DNA of 64,000 nt from Streptomyces sp. DH41 (GTDB lineage Bacteria; Actinomycetota; Actinomycetes; Streptomycetales; Streptomycetaceae), in the NCBI RefSeq assembly GCF_029813785.1, contig NZ_JARVKY010000005.1, positions 62,001-126,000 of the forward strand. Direction: 5' to 3'. Of this stretch, positions 53,186 to 63,442 are shown one piece after another. The notes under the pieces were generated by a model. It had not been told where the DNA came from. It saw nothing but the letters and a program-made list of their open reading frames with translations, and searched no databases. A program made the translations under genes and the position numbers. How positions within the stretch are numbered: position 1 is the stretch's first letter; each line of letters begins with the position of its first letter.

Positions 53186-54465
53186 CCAGGGACCTGTTCG
53201 GCCGGCACCGCGCCGTCCTGCCCGACTGGCTCGCCCTGTACTACGAGGACCCGCTGGAGATCACCCACGGCGAGGGCCGCCGGGTATGGGACGCCGCGGG
53301 CAACACGTACCTCGACTTCTTCGGCGGCATCCTCACCACGATGACCGCCCACGCCCTGCCCGAGGTGACCAAGGCGGTGAGCGAGCAGGCCGGGCGGATC
53401 ATCCACTCCTCGACCCTCTACCTCAACCGGCCGATGGTCGAACTCGCCGAGCGCGTCGCCCAGGTGTCCGCCATCCCGGACGCCCGCGTCTTCTTCACCA
53501 CCTCCGGCACCGAGGCCAACGACACCGCCCTGCTGCTCGCCACCGCCCACCGGCGCAGCAACACGATCCTGGCGATGCGCAACAGCTACCACGGCCGTTC
53601 CTTCAGCTCGGTCGGCATCACCGGCAACCGCGGCTGGTCCCCGACCTCGCTCTCCCCGCTCCAGACGCTCTACGTCCACGGCGGCGTGCGCACCCGGGGC
53701 CCCTACGCGCACCTGGACGACCGGGACTTCATCGACGCCTGCGTGGCGGACCTCGAGGACCTCCTCGGCCACACCCGCCCGCCCGCCGCGCTGATCGCCG
53801 AACCCGTCCAGGGCGTCGGCGGCTTCACCTCTGGGCCGGACGGCCTGTACGCCGCGTTCCGCGAGGTGCTGCACGAGCGGGGCATCCTGTGGATCGCCGA
53901 CGAGGTGCAGACCGGCTGGGGCCGCACCGGCGAGCACTTCTGGGGCTGGCAGGCCCACGGGCGCAGCGGCCCGCCGGACATCGTGACCTTCGCCAAGGGC
54001 ATCGGCAACGGCATGTCCGTCGGCGGCGTGATCGCCCGCGCCGAGATCATGAACTGCCTGGACGCCAACAGCATCTCCACCTTCGGTGGCACCCAGGTCA
54101 CCATGGCGGCCGGCCTCGCCAACCTCACGTACCTGCTGGAGCACGACCTCCAGGGCAACGCCCGGCGCGTCGGCGGACTGCTCATCGAACGGCTGCGGGC
54201 CGTCGCCGCCCGGGTGCCGCACGTACGCGAGGTGCGCGGACGCGGGCTGATGATCGGCGTCGAGCTGGCCCGGCCCGGCACCGACGAGGCAGTCCCCGAG
54301 GTGGCGGCCACCGTGCTGGAGGAGGCCCGCGCGGGCGGGCTGCTCATCGGCAAGGGCGGCGGCCACAGCACCAGCGTCCTGCGCATCGCCCCGCCGATGT
54401 CGCTCACCGTCGCGGAGGCCGAGGAGGGCGCCGCGATCCTCGAACGCGCTCTGCGGAGCGTCTGA
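53182..54465 (+). CDS. Class III aminotransferase, probable beta-alanine aminotransferase
   Basis: A 427-residue PLP enzyme. TSGTEANDTALLLA binds the phosphate group, Asp240 in WIADEVQTGWGRTG contacts the ring nitrogen and Lys272 in TFAKGIGNGMS forms the Schiff base. Class III members include omega-amino acid transaminases. Coupled to ureidopropionase by an ATGA overlap, it likely converts beta-alanine to malonate semialdehyde. Confidence 0.92.
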   Translation: MTRDLFGRHRAVLPDWLALYYEDPLEITHGEGRRVWDAAGNTYLDFFGGILTTMTAHALPEVTKAVSEQAGRIIHSSTLYLNRPMVELAERVAQVSAIPDARVFFTTSGTEANDTALLLATAHRRSNTILAMRNSYHGRSFSSVGITGNRGWSPTSLSPLQTLYVHGGVRTRGPYAHLDDRDFIDACVADLEDLLGHTRPPAALIAEPVQGVGGFTSGPDGLYAAFREVLHERGILWIADEVQTGWGRTGEHFWGWQAHGRSGPPDIVTFAKGIGNGMSVGGVIARAEIMNCLDANSISTFGGTQVTMAAGLANLTYLLEHDLQGNARRVGGLLIERLRAVAARVPHVREVRGRGLMIGVELARPGTDEAVPEVAATVLEEARAGGLLIGKGGGHSTSVLRIAPPMSLTVAEAEEGAAILERALRSV

Positions 54466-54507
54466 CAGCCGTACGCGGGCCGTGCAACGAGCGGAGGAAC
54501 CGCCGCC

Positions 54508-56178
54508 ATGACCTCCACCTCGGAGAGCCCGAAGGCCTCGGAGACCTCGAGGGCTTCGGGGACCTCGAAGGCTTCGGAGCAGCAGGCCTGGGAGCCCGCC
54601 CTCTCGGTCCGCCAGGTCCTCGGCCTGGAGCGGGTGCTCGCCGGGCAGCCCGAGGTGGTGGCCGGCGCGCACCGTCTCGACCGGCCCGTGCGCTGGGTGC
54701 ACGTCGCCGAGGCGGCCGACGTCGGCGTGATGCTCAGCGGCGGCGAGATGGTGCTCACCACCGGGGTCCTGCTCGCCGGCGACGAGGACAAGCAGGGCGA
54801 GTACATCCGCTCCCTGCACCGTGCGGAGGCCGCCGCCGTCGTACTCGGACTCGGCCGCGCCTTCCCCGCCCCGCCGGAGGTGATGCGCCGGGCGGCCGAG
54901 CGGTGCGGACTGCCCCTGGTCGTCCTGCACCGGCCCTTCCCCTTCGCCGAACTGACCGAGGAGGTGCAGTCCCGGCTGCTGCGGCGCAAGTTCGCCGCCG
55001 TCAGCCTCTCCGAGGCCGTACGCACCGAACTGACCGGCCTGATCACCGCGGGCGCCCCGGTGCAGCGCATCCTCGACGAGGTGGCCCGGCACGCCGGCTG
55101 CCCGGTCGTCGTCACCAACCTCGCCCACCGCGTCCTCGCCACGGCGGGGGAGCGGCCCGCGGTCGACGACGTGCTCCGGGACTGGGAGCGCATCGCCCGC
55201 CAGGCCGGCGCCGGGACGGCCGACGGCTGGATCCGCGCCGAGCTGAGCGGCCGCGGGGAGCGCTGGGGGCGGCTGGTGCTGTGCGGCTACCGCGGTGACC
55301 GGGCGGCCGGCCGGCTGCTCGCCGACCGCGCCGCCGAGGCACTCGTCCTGCACCGCATGCTCGGCGGCGACGGTACACACAACGGGGGCTCCGGGGCCGG
55401 TGGGGGCCCCGGAGGCGGCTGGGACTCCTGGGAGGCGCAGTCCGCGCGGAGCCTGCTCACCGACCTGGTCAGCGGTGCCGTACCGGCGCGGCAGCTGCTG
55501 CCTCGGGCGCGCGCCGCCGGGCTGCCGGTCAACCGGCGCGTCTTCGTCCCGCTCGTCGTCCACGACCGGGAACCCGCCCGTCTGGACCGGGTGCTGCGGT
55601 TGCTGGGTCTGCCGGGGATCGTCGCGGAACTCGCCGACGGCGACAGCGCCGTCCTGCTCAGCCTCGCCCCCGACCAGGACGCCAGGGCGCTGACCGCCCA
55701 CTTCGCGGCCCGGCTGCGGTCGGAGCCGGATTCCTCGCACACCGTGGTGGCGGCGGCCGACGCCCGCGCCGCCTGGGACGACGTACCCGCCGGCCTGCGC
55801 GAGGCCCGGCACGTCGCCGACGCCGTGGCCGACTCCGCCACCGCCCTCGACCCGCCGCCCGTGGTACGCCTGCGCGACATCCACCTGCGCGGACTGGTCC
55901 GACTGCTGCGCGACGACCCCCGCGTCCAGTCCTTCGCCGAGCGGGAGCTGGACGGGCTGCTGCGCGGCCCCGACGAGGACCTGCTGTCCGTACTGCGCAC
56001 CTACCTCGCCACCGGCCGCAACAAGTCCCGCACCGCCCGGCTCCACCACGTCTCCCGCCCCGCCCTCTACCGCCGCCTGGAAGCCATACAGGGCCGTCTA
56101 GGTGTGGACCTCGACGACTTCGAGCAGGCCGCCTCCGTCCACATCGCGCTCCTCGCCCACGACGCGCAACAGGGGTGA
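54508..56178 (+). CDS. PucR-family regulator
   Basis: A 556-residue regulator. A low-complexity N-terminal tail (SETSRASGTSKASE) is encoded by short imperfect repeats. Then come the PucR purine-catabolism domain (LSVRQVLGLERVLAGQPEVV), a middle GGDEF-like region and the C-terminal helix-turn-helix LATGRNKSRTARLHHVSRPA. PucR proteins control nucleobase and hydantoin catabolism. It sits in the middle of the operon and may act on the direct repeats that overlap and follow its own 3' end. Confidence 0.93.
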   Translation: MTSTSESPKASETSRASGTSKASEQQAWEPALSVRQVLGLERVLAGQPEVVAGAHRLDRPVRWVHVAEAADVGVMLSGGEMVLTTGVLLAGDEDKQGEYIRSLHRAEAAAVVLGLGRAFPAPPEVMRRAAERCGLPLVVLHRPFPFAELTEEVQSRLLRRKFAAVSLSEAVRTELTGLITAGAPVQRILDEVARHAGCPVVVTNLAHRVLATAGERPAVDDVLRDWERIARQAGAGTADGWIRAELSGRGERWGRLVLCGYRGDRAAGRLLADRAAEALVLHRMLGGDGTHNGGSGAGGGPGGGWDSWEAQSARSLLTDLVSGAVPARQLLPRARAAGLPVNRRVFVPLVVHDREPARLDRVLRLLGLPGIVAELADGDSAVLLSLAPDQDARALTAHFAARLRSEPDSSHTVVAAADARAAWDDVPAGLREARHVADAVADSATALDPPPVVRLRDIHLRGLVRLLRDDPRVQSFAERELDGLLRGPDEDLLSVLRTYLATGRNKSRTARLHHVSRPALYRRLEAIQGRLGVDLDDFEQAASVHIALLAHDAQQG

Positions 56179-56218
56179 CACCGTGCAATGCCCGACCCCC
56201 GCAGACGTGACACCGTGC
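56175..56218. promoter_or_regulatory. Direct repeat GTGACACCGTGC
   Basis: GTGACACCGTGC occurs at 56175-56186 and 56207-56218, exactly 32 bases apart (about three helical turns). The first copy overlaps the pucR stop. They lie 60-100 bases before the second nitrilase, suggesting an internal promoter bound cooperatively. Confidence 0.6.
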
Positions 56219-56280
56219 CACTCAATTCGGCCGTCCGCCCTTCCTAGGCTCGCAGCACACCGAGCGAGTGGAGGCCGAAG

Positions 56281-57123
56281 ATGAGCCGAGTGATCCGTGC
56301 CGCGCTCTTCCAGACCACCTGGACGGGCGACAAGGAATCGATGATCCAGGTCCACGAGCAGGCGGTCCGCGACGCCGCCGCCCAGGGGGCACAGGTCCTG
56401 TGCTTCCAGGAGCTGTTCTACGGACCGTACTTCTGCCAGGTCCAGGACCCCGACTTCTACGCCTACGCCGAGCGCGTCCCCGACGGCCCCATCGTGGAGC
56501 GCTTCCAGCGGCTCGCCCGCGAGCACGGCATCGTCCTGGTGCTCCCGATGTACGAGGAGGAGCAGCCCGGCGTCCTCTACAACACCGCCGCCGTCATCGA
56601 CGCCGACGGCTCCTACCTCGGCAAGTACCGCAAGACGCACATCCCGCAGGTGCGCGGCTTCTGGGAGAAGTTCTACTTCCGCCCCGGCAACTCCGGCTGG
56701 CCGGTCTTCGACACCGCCGTCGGCAGGATCGGCGTCTACATCTGCTACGACCGGCACTTCCCGGAGGGCTGGCGGGCGCTGGGTCTCGAAGGCGCGGAGA
56801 TCGTCTTCAACCCGTCGGCCACCTCGCGCGGCCTGTCCGGTTACCTGTGGCAGTTGGAGCAGCCGGCGGCGGCCGTCGCCAACGAGTACTTCGTCGGCGC
56901 CATCAACCGCGTCGGCGTCGAGGAGTACGGCGACAACGACTTCTACGGCACCTCGTACTTCGTCGATCCCGAGGCGCGGTTCGTCGGCGAGGTCGCGAGC
57001 GACAAGGAGAGCGAACTCGTCGTCAGGGACCTCGACATGGGCAAGCTGCGCGAGGTCCGCGACCGCTGGCAGTTCTACCGCGACCGGGCGCCGGGCGCGT
57101 ACTCCCCGCTGACCGCGCCCTGA
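56281..57123 (+). CDS. Nitrilase-superfamily N-carbamoyl-beta-alanine hydrolase 2
   Basis: A 280-residue paralogue of the protein at 52343 with the triad at identical positions: Glu44 in CFQELFY, Lys118 in YRKTHIPQ and Cys155 in YICYDRHFPEG. Differences are spread along the length, so the two copies are old rather than a recent duplication. It lies directly upstream of dihydropyrimidinase and may prefer another carbamoyl substrate, such as N-carbamoyl-beta-aminoisobutyrate from thymine, or D-carbamoyl amino acids. A GGAG ribosome site precedes the ATG. Confidence 0.92.
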   Translation: MSRVIRAALFQTTWTGDKESMIQVHEQAVRDAAAQGAQVLCFQELFYGPYFCQVQDPDFYAYAERVPDGPIVERFQRLAREHGIVLVLPMYEEEQPGVLYNTAAVIDADGSYLGKYRKTHIPQVRGFWEKFYFRPGNSGWPVFDTAVGRIGVYICYDRHFPEGWRALGLEGAEIVFNPSATSRGLSGYLWQLEQPAAAVANEYFVGAINRVGVEEYGDNDFYGTSYFVDPEARFVGEVASDKESELVVRDLDMGKLREVRDRWQFYRDRAPGAYSPLTAP

Positions 57124-57158
57124 CCGACCCGGGGCTCCTGACAGGAGGGAACAGCAGC

Positions 57159-58562
57159 ATGAGCAGCCGTACCGTCATCCGCGGTGGCCTCGTCGTCACC
57201 GCGTCCGACGAGATCCACGCCGACGTCCTGATCGAGGACGGCCGCGTCGCCGCCCTCGCCGCGTCCGGCACCCCGGCCGCCGAGGCCTTCACGGCCGAGC
57301 ACAGCATCGACGCGAGCGGGAAGTACGTCATCCCCGGAGGTGTCGACGGCCACACCCACATGGAGATGCCTTTCGGCGGGACCTACGCCGCCGACACCTT
57401 CGAGACCGGCACCAGGGCCGCCGCCTGGGGCGGTACGACCACGATCGTCGACTTCGCCATCCAGGGCGTCGGCCACTCCCTGCGCGCGGGTCTGGACGAC
57501 TGGCACGCCAAGGCCGAGGGCAACTGCGCCATCGACTACGGCTTCCACATGATCGTCTCCGACGTCAACCAGAAGACGCTCAAGGAGATGGACCTGCTGG
57601 TGGAGGAGGGCGTCACCTCCTTCAAGCAGTTCATGGCCTACCCCGGCGTCTTCTACTCCGACGACGGCCAGATCCTGCGCGCCATGCAGCGCGCCGCCGA
57701 GAACGGCGGCCTGATCATGATGCACGCCGAGAACGGCATCGCGATCGACGTCCTGGTCGAGCAGGCCCTCGCCCGCGGCGAGACCGACCCGCGGTACCAC
57801 GGCGAGGTCCGCAAGGCCCTCCTGGAGGCCGAGGCGACCCACCGCGCCATCAAGCTCGCCCAGGTCGCCGGCGCGCCCCTCTACGTCGTGCACGTGTCCG
57901 CGACCGAGGCGGTCGCGGAGCTGACCCGGGCCCGCGACGAGGGCCTGAACGTCTTCGGCGAGACCTGCCCCCAGTACCTGTTCCTGTCCACCGACAACCT
58001 CGCCGAGCCCGGCTTCGAGGGCGCCAAGTACGTGTGCAGCACGCCGCTGCGCCCGCGCGAGCACCAGGCGGCCCTGTGGCGGGGCCTGCGGACCAACGAC
58101 CTCCAGGTGGTGTCGACCGACCACTGCCCCTTCTGCTTCAGCGGCCAGAAAGAACGGGGACGCGGCGACTTCTCCAAGATCCCCAACGGCATGCCGGGCG
58201 TCGAGAACCGCATGGACCTCCTCCACCAGGCCGTCGTCGACGGGCACATCACCCGCCGCCGCTGGATCGAGATCGCCTGCGCCACCCCGGCCCGTATGTT
58301 CGGCCTTTACCCGAAGAAGGGCACCATCGCGCCCGGCGCCGACGCCGACGTGGTCGTCTACGACCCGCACGCCGAGCAGGTCATCTCCGCCGAGACCCAC
58401 CACATGAACGTCGACTACTCGGCGTACGAGGGCCGGCGGATCACCGGCCGGGTGGAGACCGTGCTCTCGCGCGGCGTACCGGTCGTCACCGAGCGGGAGT
58501 ACACCGGGCGCAAGGGCCACGGCGTCTACACCCCGCGCGCCACCTGCCAGTACCTGAACTAG
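57159..58562 (+). CDS. hydA: Dihydropyrimidinase / D-hydantoinase
   Basis: A 467-residue binuclear metal hydrolase that opens dihydrouracil or 5-substituted hydantoins. The metal motif GHTHMEMP has His65 and His67, the carboxylated lysine is Lys156 in SFKQFMAYPG, and VVSTDHCPF carries the catalytic Asp region. AGGAGGG precedes the ATG. It makes the carbamoyl substrate for the adjoining nitrilases. Confidence 0.95.
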   Translation: MSSRTVIRGGLVVTASDEIHADVLIEDGRVAALAASGTPAAEAFTAEHSIDASGKYVIPGGVDGHTHMEMPFGGTYAADTFETGTRAAAWGGTTTIVDFAIQGVGHSLRAGLDDWHAKAEGNCAIDYGFHMIVSDVNQKTLKEMDLLVEEGVTSFKQFMAYPGVFYSDDGQILRAMQRAAENGGLIMMHAENGIAIDVLVEQALARGETDPRYHGEVRKALLEAEATHRAIKLAQVAGAPLYVVHVSATEAVAELTRARDEGLNVFGETCPQYLFLSTDNLAEPGFEGAKYVCSTPLRPREHQAALWRGLRTNDLQVVSTDHCPFCFSGQKERGRGDFSKIPNGMPGVENRMDLLHQAVVDGHITRRRWIEIACATPARMFGLYPKKGTIAPGADADVVVYDPHAEQVISAETHHMNVDYSAYEGRRITGRVETVLSRGVPVVTEREYTGRKGHGVYTPRATCQYLN

Positions 58563-58573
58563 GAGCGGTGCCC

Positions 58574-59596
58574 ATGGACTTCGGACTCGTCCTGCAGACC
58601 GACCCGCCGGCCTCCCGTGTCGTCGACCTGATGCGACGGGCGGAGGGCAACGGCTTCCGTTACGGCTGGACCTTCGACTCCTGCGTGTTGTGGCAGGAGC
58701 CGTTCGTGATCTACAGCCAGATCCTGGCCAACACCACGACTCTGAAGGTCGGCCCGATGGTCACCAACCCGGGCACCCGCACCTGGGAGGTGACCGCCTC
58801 CACCTTCGCCACCCTCAACGACATGTTCGGCAACCGCACCGTCTGCGGCATCGGCCGCGGCGACTCCGCGATGCGTGTCGCCGGCCGCAAGCCCAACACC
58901 CTGGCCCGCATCAGCGAGTCCATGCGGGTCATCCGGGCGCTGGGCAGGGGAGAGGAGGCCGACCTCGGCGGCGGCACCGTCGTCAGGTTCCCCTGGACCA
59001 AGCCGGGCGCCGAAGTGCCCGTGTGGATGGCGGCGTACGGCCCCAAGGCGCTGAAGATGACCGGCGAGGAGGCCGACGGCTTCATCCTCCAGCTCGCCGA
59101 CCTCTACCTGACCGAGTACATGGTCAAGGCCGTCAAGGACGCCGCCGTCGCCGCCGGACGGGACCCGTCCGAGGTGACGATCTGCGTCGCCGCCCCGGCC
59201 TACGTCACCGCCGACGACTCGCCCGAAGCACTCGCCCACGCGCGCGAGCAGTGCCGCTGGTTCGGCGGCATGGTCGGCAACCACGTCGCCGACCTGGTCG
59301 AGAAGTACGGCGAGCACTCCGCCGCCGTCCCCGACGAACTCACCGACTACATCAAGGCCCGCGAGGGCTACGACTACGCCCACCACGGACGCAGCGGCAA
59401 CCCGGACACCCGGTTCGTGCCGGACGAGATCGTCGACCGGTTCTGCCTGATCGGGCCGCCAGAGAAGCACATCGAGAAGCTGAACGCGCTGCGCGCCCTC
59501 GGCGTCGACCAGTTCGCGCTCTACGACATGCACGACGCGCAGGAAGCCGTGATCGACGCCTACGGCACGAAGATCATCCCGGCTGTCAACGCCTGA
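58574..59596 (+). CDS. F420-type luciferase-like oxidoreductase
   Basis: A 340-residue TIM-barrel LLM protein of the F420-dependent group (MDFGLVLQTDPPASRVVDLM, NRTVCGIGRGDSAMR, VPVWMAAYGPKALKMTGEEA). AGGAGCGG precedes the ATG, 11 bases after hydA. A subfamily of such proteins is known to sit beside hydantoinase genes. As no dihydropyrimidine dehydrogenase is present, it is a candidate for the ring-reduction step. That role is inference. Confidence 0.9.
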   Translation: MDFGLVLQTDPPASRVVDLMRRAEGNGFRYGWTFDSCVLWQEPFVIYSQILANTTTLKVGPMVTNPGTRTWEVTASTFATLNDMFGNRTVCGIGRGDSAMRVAGRKPNTLARISESMRVIRALGRGEEADLGGGTVVRFPWTKPGAEVPVWMAAYGPKALKMTGEEADGFILQLADLYLTEYMVKAVKDAAVAAGRDPSEVTICVAAPAYVTADDSPEALAHAREQCRWFGGMVGNHVADLVEKYGEHSAAVPDELTDYIKAREGYDYAHHGRSGNPDTRFVPDEIVDRFCLIGPPEKHIEKLNALRALGVDQFALYDMHDAQEAVIDAYGTKIIPAVNA

Positions 59597-59608
59597 CTCC
59601 CTCTCCTT

Positions 59609-59635
59609 CCCCCTTCCCCGCCTCGGGGAAGGGGG
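59609..59635 (+). terminator. Hairpin between LLM and permease genes
   Basis: A perfect 11-base stem (CCCCCTTCCCC with GGGGAAGGGGG) encloses five bases. It begins 13 bases after the LLM stop and may end or attenuate the operon before the permease. Confidence 0.65.
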
Positions 59636-59711
59636 CCCAGGGCGCACCCGCGCACCCCCCTCGGCACCGCCCGCACGGCCTCTCCCGTCCCAGCGCACGA
59701 TTGGCCTGCCC

Positions 59712-61249
<1,538 letters not shown>

Positions 61250-61259
<10 letters not shown>

Positions 61260-61912
61260 CCGTTCTCCAGGGCGGCCACCGCCTCCTTGGCCGCCTTGAT
61301 GGCACCCTTGTTGATCGTCTCCGTACTCGGTGCCTTCTTCGACTCGAAGTCACTGCCGTTGTACGTGATCATCACCAGGGCGTTGGACGCGCGGACCAGC
61401 ACGGTGCCCTCGCGCGTCTGCTGCTTGTCCTCGGTGGTGAGGTTCACGACGGAGTAGGCCGCGTCGCCGAGCCCCGGGACCTCGCCACCGCCGCTCCGGT
61501 CGGCGACCCGCTCCTTGTACGACTTCAGCGCCGCCTCGTCCGACTCCATCACCTCGAAGGCGACGTCGAGCCACCGGTAGTCGTACCCCTTGAGGGCGTT
61601 CCAGGAGCAGGTGCGGCGTGCCTGCGTGTCCGTCGACGGGATCTCCTTGCCGTCCGCCTTCGCGCCCGGCACCAGTGAGCCGACCGTCTTGCCGGCCAGG
61701 CTCTCGCAGGGCGCCGGGGCGGCGGCGTACGTCTTCGTCACCGCCTCGGTCGCCGGCGCGGAGGCCGACCGGTTCGTGGTGTCGGGCGGCGTCTTGTCCT
61801 TCGCGGCCGGTGAGGAGTCCGGCCCGGACGACAGCGCCCAGCCCGCCGTGGCGAGCACGGCGACCGGTGCCAGGCGCGCGGTCAGGGCGAGCGGCAGGGG
61901 AAGAGAACGCAC
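61250..61912 (-). CDS. Secreted or membrane-anchored hypothetical protein
   Basis: A 220-residue protein with an N-terminal signal or anchor helix (LALTARLAPVAVLATAGWAL) and then a Thr/Ser/Pro-rich linker. The globular part has two cysteines (APCESLAG and RRTCSWNAL) and a DUF3558-like pattern seen in actinobacterial cell-wall proteins. There is no lipobox cysteine. GTG 61912 is preferred because GAGAAG lies upstream. Function unknown. Confidence 0.78.
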
Positions 61913-62253
61913 GGCGCACTTCTCGTGGGGGATGGTGCGGGGGGCCCGCACAGCGGACGGGACGCCAGTCTCACACGAGTCCCCGTGGGGCGGAAGGGCG
62001 AACTCGGTGCGTGGCCGCGCGGTGACGCAGACGAGCGGACGCGCCGGGTCCGGACGCGCCGGGTCCGGTCGAGCCGGGACGCGGGGAGCGCGCCGCCCGG
62101 TACCGGCGACAGCAGGAACTCGACGGCGTCCCGCACGTCCCGGCCCCCGGCCGCCTCGAAGGTGACGGGGCCGGCCGCCACCTCCTCGTGCCCGGCGAGG
62201 ACCGCGGACGAGGCACGCGTCCGCGCCTCGGGCGGACGGACGAGCACGGTCAT
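61882..62253 (-). CDS. Small hypothetical protein with repeat
   Basis: A 123-residue frame beginning MTVLVRPPEARTRASSAV. Its ATG overlaps the stop of the AhpD-like gene as ATGA, which argues for real translation. The first 55 residues look protein-like; after a duplicated TRRVRTRRVR segment the sequence becomes low-complexity, and it runs 31 bases into the next gene. It may be a gene whose end was altered by repeat expansion. No family is recognised. Confidence 0.4.
   Translation of the reverse strand: MTVLVRPPEARTRASSAVLAGHEEVAAGPVTFEAAGGRDVRDAVEFLLSPVPGGALPASRLDRTRRVRTRRVRSSASPRGHAPSSPFRPTGTRVRLASRPLCGPPAPSPTRSAPCVLFPCRSP
62037..62066. repeat. Tandem 15-base repeat
   Basis: GGACGCGCCGGGTCC occurs twice head to tail, followed by a decayed third copy. 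It encodes the repeated Arg-rich segment of the small hypothetical protein and probably arose by slippage. Confidence 0.7.
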
Positions 62254-63275
62254 GGGGTCTCCCTGCCGGTGGGCGGCGTGGTGGGCCGGGTGGCGGGCGC
62301 GGTCAGGGCGGTCTCGACACGGTCCACGGCGGCGAACGCGCCGTACGCCACCAGATGCACCAGGCAGTGGTCGGTGTGCTCCGGCCGGCGCCACGCCGCG
62401 ACGTCCGCGTCCGTGATCCGGTACGGCGCGAGCGCGGCCAGCAGCGCGAGCCGCGCGCCGGGCCGCTCCCGCCGGTCGGGGAACGGGTCCGGGACGAGAC
62501 CCGGGTGGGACCCGTCCCAGGCGCGCAGGGTGGTGCGTACGAGGGTCTGGTCGTCGGCGTCGAGGAGACCCGCGCCCATCGTGGCGGTGCTGCTCAGCGC
62601 CGCGTACGCGGGGCCGACCGGCGTGCCGGCCGCCCACGCCGGACCCGGGCCGGGGTCGTCGAGCAGGGGGAGGGCGGCGCCGGGGGCGGCCGGGCGGCGC
62701 ACGGTACGGGACAGCGACCGGCCCGCCAGGCTCCGCACCGGCCGCAGCCGCTGCGCGTCGGCCGGCAGGAGGTTCTCGGTCACCAGGGCCGACACGATCC
62801 GGTTGATGAAGTGAAAGGCCAGCACGGTGCCGAGATAGCCGGGAACCTCCTCGCGCGGGAACGGGTACGGATCCCGCGCGGCCCCTGGGACCCGGGTGCG
62901 CCGCGCCCAGTCGAGCACGCGCGCGTGCCCCTCGTCCGCCGGCTCCCGGCCCCGGGCCAGCCGCTCGGCCAGGGCGTGGTCGCCGGTCGCGTGCAGCAGC
63001 ATGGTGTGCGCGTCCACACAGAACCGGCACTTGTTGGCCTGCGACACCCCGAAGGCGGCGACCTCCTTGCCGGTCCGGCCGCCGGGGCCGGCGATCAGGG
63101 ACTCGCGCATCAGCGCCCAGGCCGGGGCGACGAGCGCGGGCGCGGAGGACAGGACTACGAACGGGGCGGGCTCGGGGATGCCGAAGTCCCGCGCGGCCTG
63201 TGCGTAGACCTCGGCGACGCGGCCGGTGGCCGCTTTCGGGGGCAGCGGTTCGGTGTGACGGAAGGGTGTGGGCAT
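62250..63275 (-). CDS. AhpD-like carboxymuconolactone decarboxylase-family protein
   Basis: A 341-residue protein with an AhpD-like core. The redox motif CRFCVDAH (Cys-x-x-Cys with a following His) is the peroxidase signature of alkylhydroperoxidase D-like proteins. A second half without motif (PDPFPDRRERPGARLALLAA) follows, making it about twice the normal length. ATG 63275 is the start. It probably detoxifies peroxides or has lost that role. Confidence 0.85.
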   Translation of the reverse strand: MPTPFRHTEPLPPKAATGRVAEVYAQAARDFGIPEPAPFVVLSSAPALVAPAWALMRESLIAGPGGRTGKEVAAFGVSQANKCRFCVDAHTMLLHATGDHALAERLARGREPADEGHARVLDWARRTRVPGAARDPYPFPREEVPGYLGTVLAFHFINRIVSALVTENLLPADAQRLRPVRSLAGRSLSRTVRRPAAPGAALPLLDDPGPGPAWAAGTPVGPAYAALSSTATMGAGLLDADDQTLVRTTLRAWDGSHPGLVPDPFPDRRERPGARLALLAALAPYRITDADVAAWRRPEHTDHCLVHLVAYGAFAAVDRVETALTAPATRPTTPPTGRETP

Positions 63276-63365
63276 GGACAGCAGCGTGCGCCGCCGGGGT
63301 GCCCGTGGTCGTCGTACGGCCGGATGCGGTCGGCGCTGCGCCGCCGAGGCCCGGTCCCGACGGGC

Positions 63366-63385
63366 ACTACTTCGCCGGGAGTAGT
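63366..63385 (+). promoter_or_regulatory. ACTACT-N8-AGTAGT inverted repeat
   Basis: Perfect six-base arms lie 57 bases before the histidine kinase start, where a response regulator of the LuxR/NarL class could bind. Confidence 0.4.
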
Positions 63386-63442
63386 CCGCAAGCCGTCCCC
63401 AGGGCCGACGCGGCCGCCGGCGGGTCCGTCTAGGGTGCGGGC

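Noticed and set aside
53161..56049. 962-residue open frame on the minus strand
   Set aside because: It runs antisense to the aminotransferase and PucR genes, has no family motif and is rich in Gly, Arg, Val and Glu, as shadows of high-GC genes are.
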